From: Pseudomonadota bacterium
Lineage (GTDB): Bacteria > Pseudomonadota > Gammaproteobacteria > Burkholderiales > Methylophilaceae
Direction of reading: 5' to 3'
Assembly (NCBI GenBank): GCA_023459535.1
Contig: JAEWTK010000289.1
Coordinates: 1-7,338 of the forward strand
DNA length: 7,338 bases
This document shows, one piece after another, positions 6,201 to 7,338 of this stretch. The position numbers were made by a program, and so were the translations under genes. The notes beneath the pieces were generated by a model that saw only the letters and a program-made list of their open reading frames with translations, ran no database searches and was not told where the DNA came from. The number at the start of each line of letters is the position of its first letter. The first letter of the stretch is position 1.

Positions 6201-7338
6201 CTAGTCGACGACGCGCGCACTCTCGATGACGACGCGATAAAGCCTGAGCTCGTCCTGTGACTTCAGGCGTACGCCGGGCACCTGCAGGCTGCCCTGTTGG
6301 TTGCTGGCGAGTGTCCTGTTCAGCAGTAGTGGACTGGTCTGCTGTTCGGCGCGGCCGGATTTTGCGTTGAAACGCACGACACGGAACTGCACACGGCTGA
6401 CGCTGATGGACGTCGGGTTTTGCACGACGGCGTAGAGATTACCTCGATTGTCGACCTGGACCATCCCTTTCAAGTAGCGTCCGGCGTTTCGCGGTAAGTC
6501 CAGACGCGTGAAGCGTTGGGCAGAGGCTTTGCCGATCTCTGAATTGGAGCCGGCCGCCATCTGGTAGTGTGTCAAGGCGCCGTTCATGTCGCCGCGGGCT
6601 TCGGCCAGGTCGCCGAGGAAGTAGTGGCCGGGCGCGGTCGGCAGCAGTTCTACGCTGCGCTTGAAGTAGGATTCGGCCTCTTTTTTGCGCCCGCTGTTAT
6701 AGAGCGCGATGCCGCTCTGGATATGCGGCTTGAAATAATCCGGTTGCATTTTGATGGCCGCAGCGTAGTACTTGAGCGCTTCATCGTACTTCTTCTGCGA
6801 CAGTGCGATATCGCCCAGCAGGTCCTGGAATCTCGGTTCGCGTGGTTCAATGGCGATCGCCTGTTTGGCCAGTGTCAGCGCCTTGGCGGTATCTCCCTTG
6901 CTCAGCGCAACTACGCCTTCGTCATGCGCCTTGTAGGCAGGCTGGGTGGCCTTCAGTTTGCCGACTTTTTGCGCATAGATCTCTTTGCCCCATTCTCCGC
7001 CGGCACCGATTTCTTCCAGTGTTTCACGGTTTGCATCAACCCTGGCCTGGGAAGGCGGATGGCTGGCAAACAGGCCTTCGAGAAAATTGGTTTGTTTGTT
7101 TTCATTCAGCCGCACGAAGGTTTCCTGCAGACTGACGGCTGCCGCCGGGTCATAGCCTGCCTTCTTCATGTAAAGCATGCCGTAATAGTCGGATTCTGAT
7201 TCCGCATCGCGGCCGTATTTGGAGGAAATCAGCTGGGCGCCCAATTGTGAGCCGCCGACGATCAGGTTGCCGTAATTGCTGTTCTGCGCGCCGATGCCGA
7301 TGGCCATGACGGCGCCTTGCAGCAATACGCCGCGCTCC
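6201..7338 (-). CDS. BepA-like M48 family metalloprotease with TPR repeats, partial (N-terminus off window)
   Basis: This is the C-terminal 378 residues of a probable periplasmic M48 zinc metalloprotease. BepA-type members help assemble or degrade outer-membrane proteins. The open frame runs to the window edge, so the TTG at 7325 is not a real start, and the signal peptide and HExxH motif lie outside. The sequence RDAESESDYYGMLYMKKAGYDP (43-64 of the visible part) holds the likely third zinc ligand E46 and the conserved D50. SHPPSQARVDAN (92-103) matches the usual end of the protease domain. Four TPR-like units follow at about 134-165, 166-199, 200-233 and 234-264. The last roughly 100 residues, including VQVDNRGNLYAVVQNPT (293-309), look beta-rich and resemble FxLyD-type domains. 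As far as I recall, BepA lacks this extra domain. It converges with bioD and shows no functional link to biotin. Confidence 0.88.
   Translation of the reverse strand, partial: ERGVLLQGAVMAIGIGAQNSNYGNLIVGGSQLGAQLISSKYGRDAESESDYYGMLYMKKAGYDPAAAVSLQETFVRLNENKQTNFLEGLFASHPPSQARVDANRETLEEIGAGGEWGKEIYAQKVGKLKATQPAYKAHDEGVVALSKGDTAKALTLAKQAIAIEPREPRFQDLLGDIALSQKKYDEALKYYAAAIKMQPDYFKPHIQSGIALYNSGRKKEAESYFKRSVELLPTAPGHYFLGDLAEARGDMNGALTHYQMAAGSNSEIGKASAQRFTRLDLPRNAGRYLKGMVQVDNRGNLYAVVQNPTSISVSRVQFRVVRFNAKSGRAEQQTSPLLLNRTLASNQQGSLQVPGVRLKSQDELRLYRVVIESARVVD

Overview
The window looks like ordinary chromosome from a GC-rich Gram-negative proteobacterium. Protein sequences and gene content fit a betaproteobacterium best, possibly a methylotroph-like Nitrosomonadales lineage. 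That placement is inferred from protein style and could not be checked by a search. I see no mobile element, CRISPR array, tRNA, rRNA or phage gene.

Left arm (1-1092, minus strand): comF, a ComF/GntX-family phosphoribosyltransferase-like protein, is followed by trmL, a tRNA wobble 2'-O-methyltransferase that runs off the left edge. The two genes overlap by one base (TAATG). comF starts at TTG behind a good Shine-Dalgarno sequence.

Centre (1095-6180, plus strand): a tight operon of six genes. A compact promoter lies in the 51-base gap shared with comF. It drives a 133-residue membrane protein of unknown function, then bioB, bioF, bioH, bioC and bioD. BioC methylates malonyl-ACP to start pimelate synthesis on the fatty-acid machinery, and BioH removes the methyl group from pimeloyl-ACP methyl ester. 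BioF makes 7-keto-8-aminopelargonate (KAPA), BioD closes the ureido ring to dethiobiotin, and BioB inserts sulfur to give biotin. The one missing step is the KAPA to DAPA aminotransferase (BioA or BioK), which must be encoded elsewhere. bioF, bioH, bioC and bioD are joined by start/stop overlaps.

Right arm (6201-7338, minus strand): the C-terminal part of a BepA-like M48 metalloprotease with TPR repeats and an extra C-terminal domain. It converges on bioD with a 20-base gap. Its HExxH catalytic motif would lie beyond the right edge.

No gene-free stretch exceeds 51 bases. The points most worth a second look are the unknown membrane protein at the head of the biotin operon and an 18-bp tandem triplication inside bioH. 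I found no convincing new multi-gene system here.
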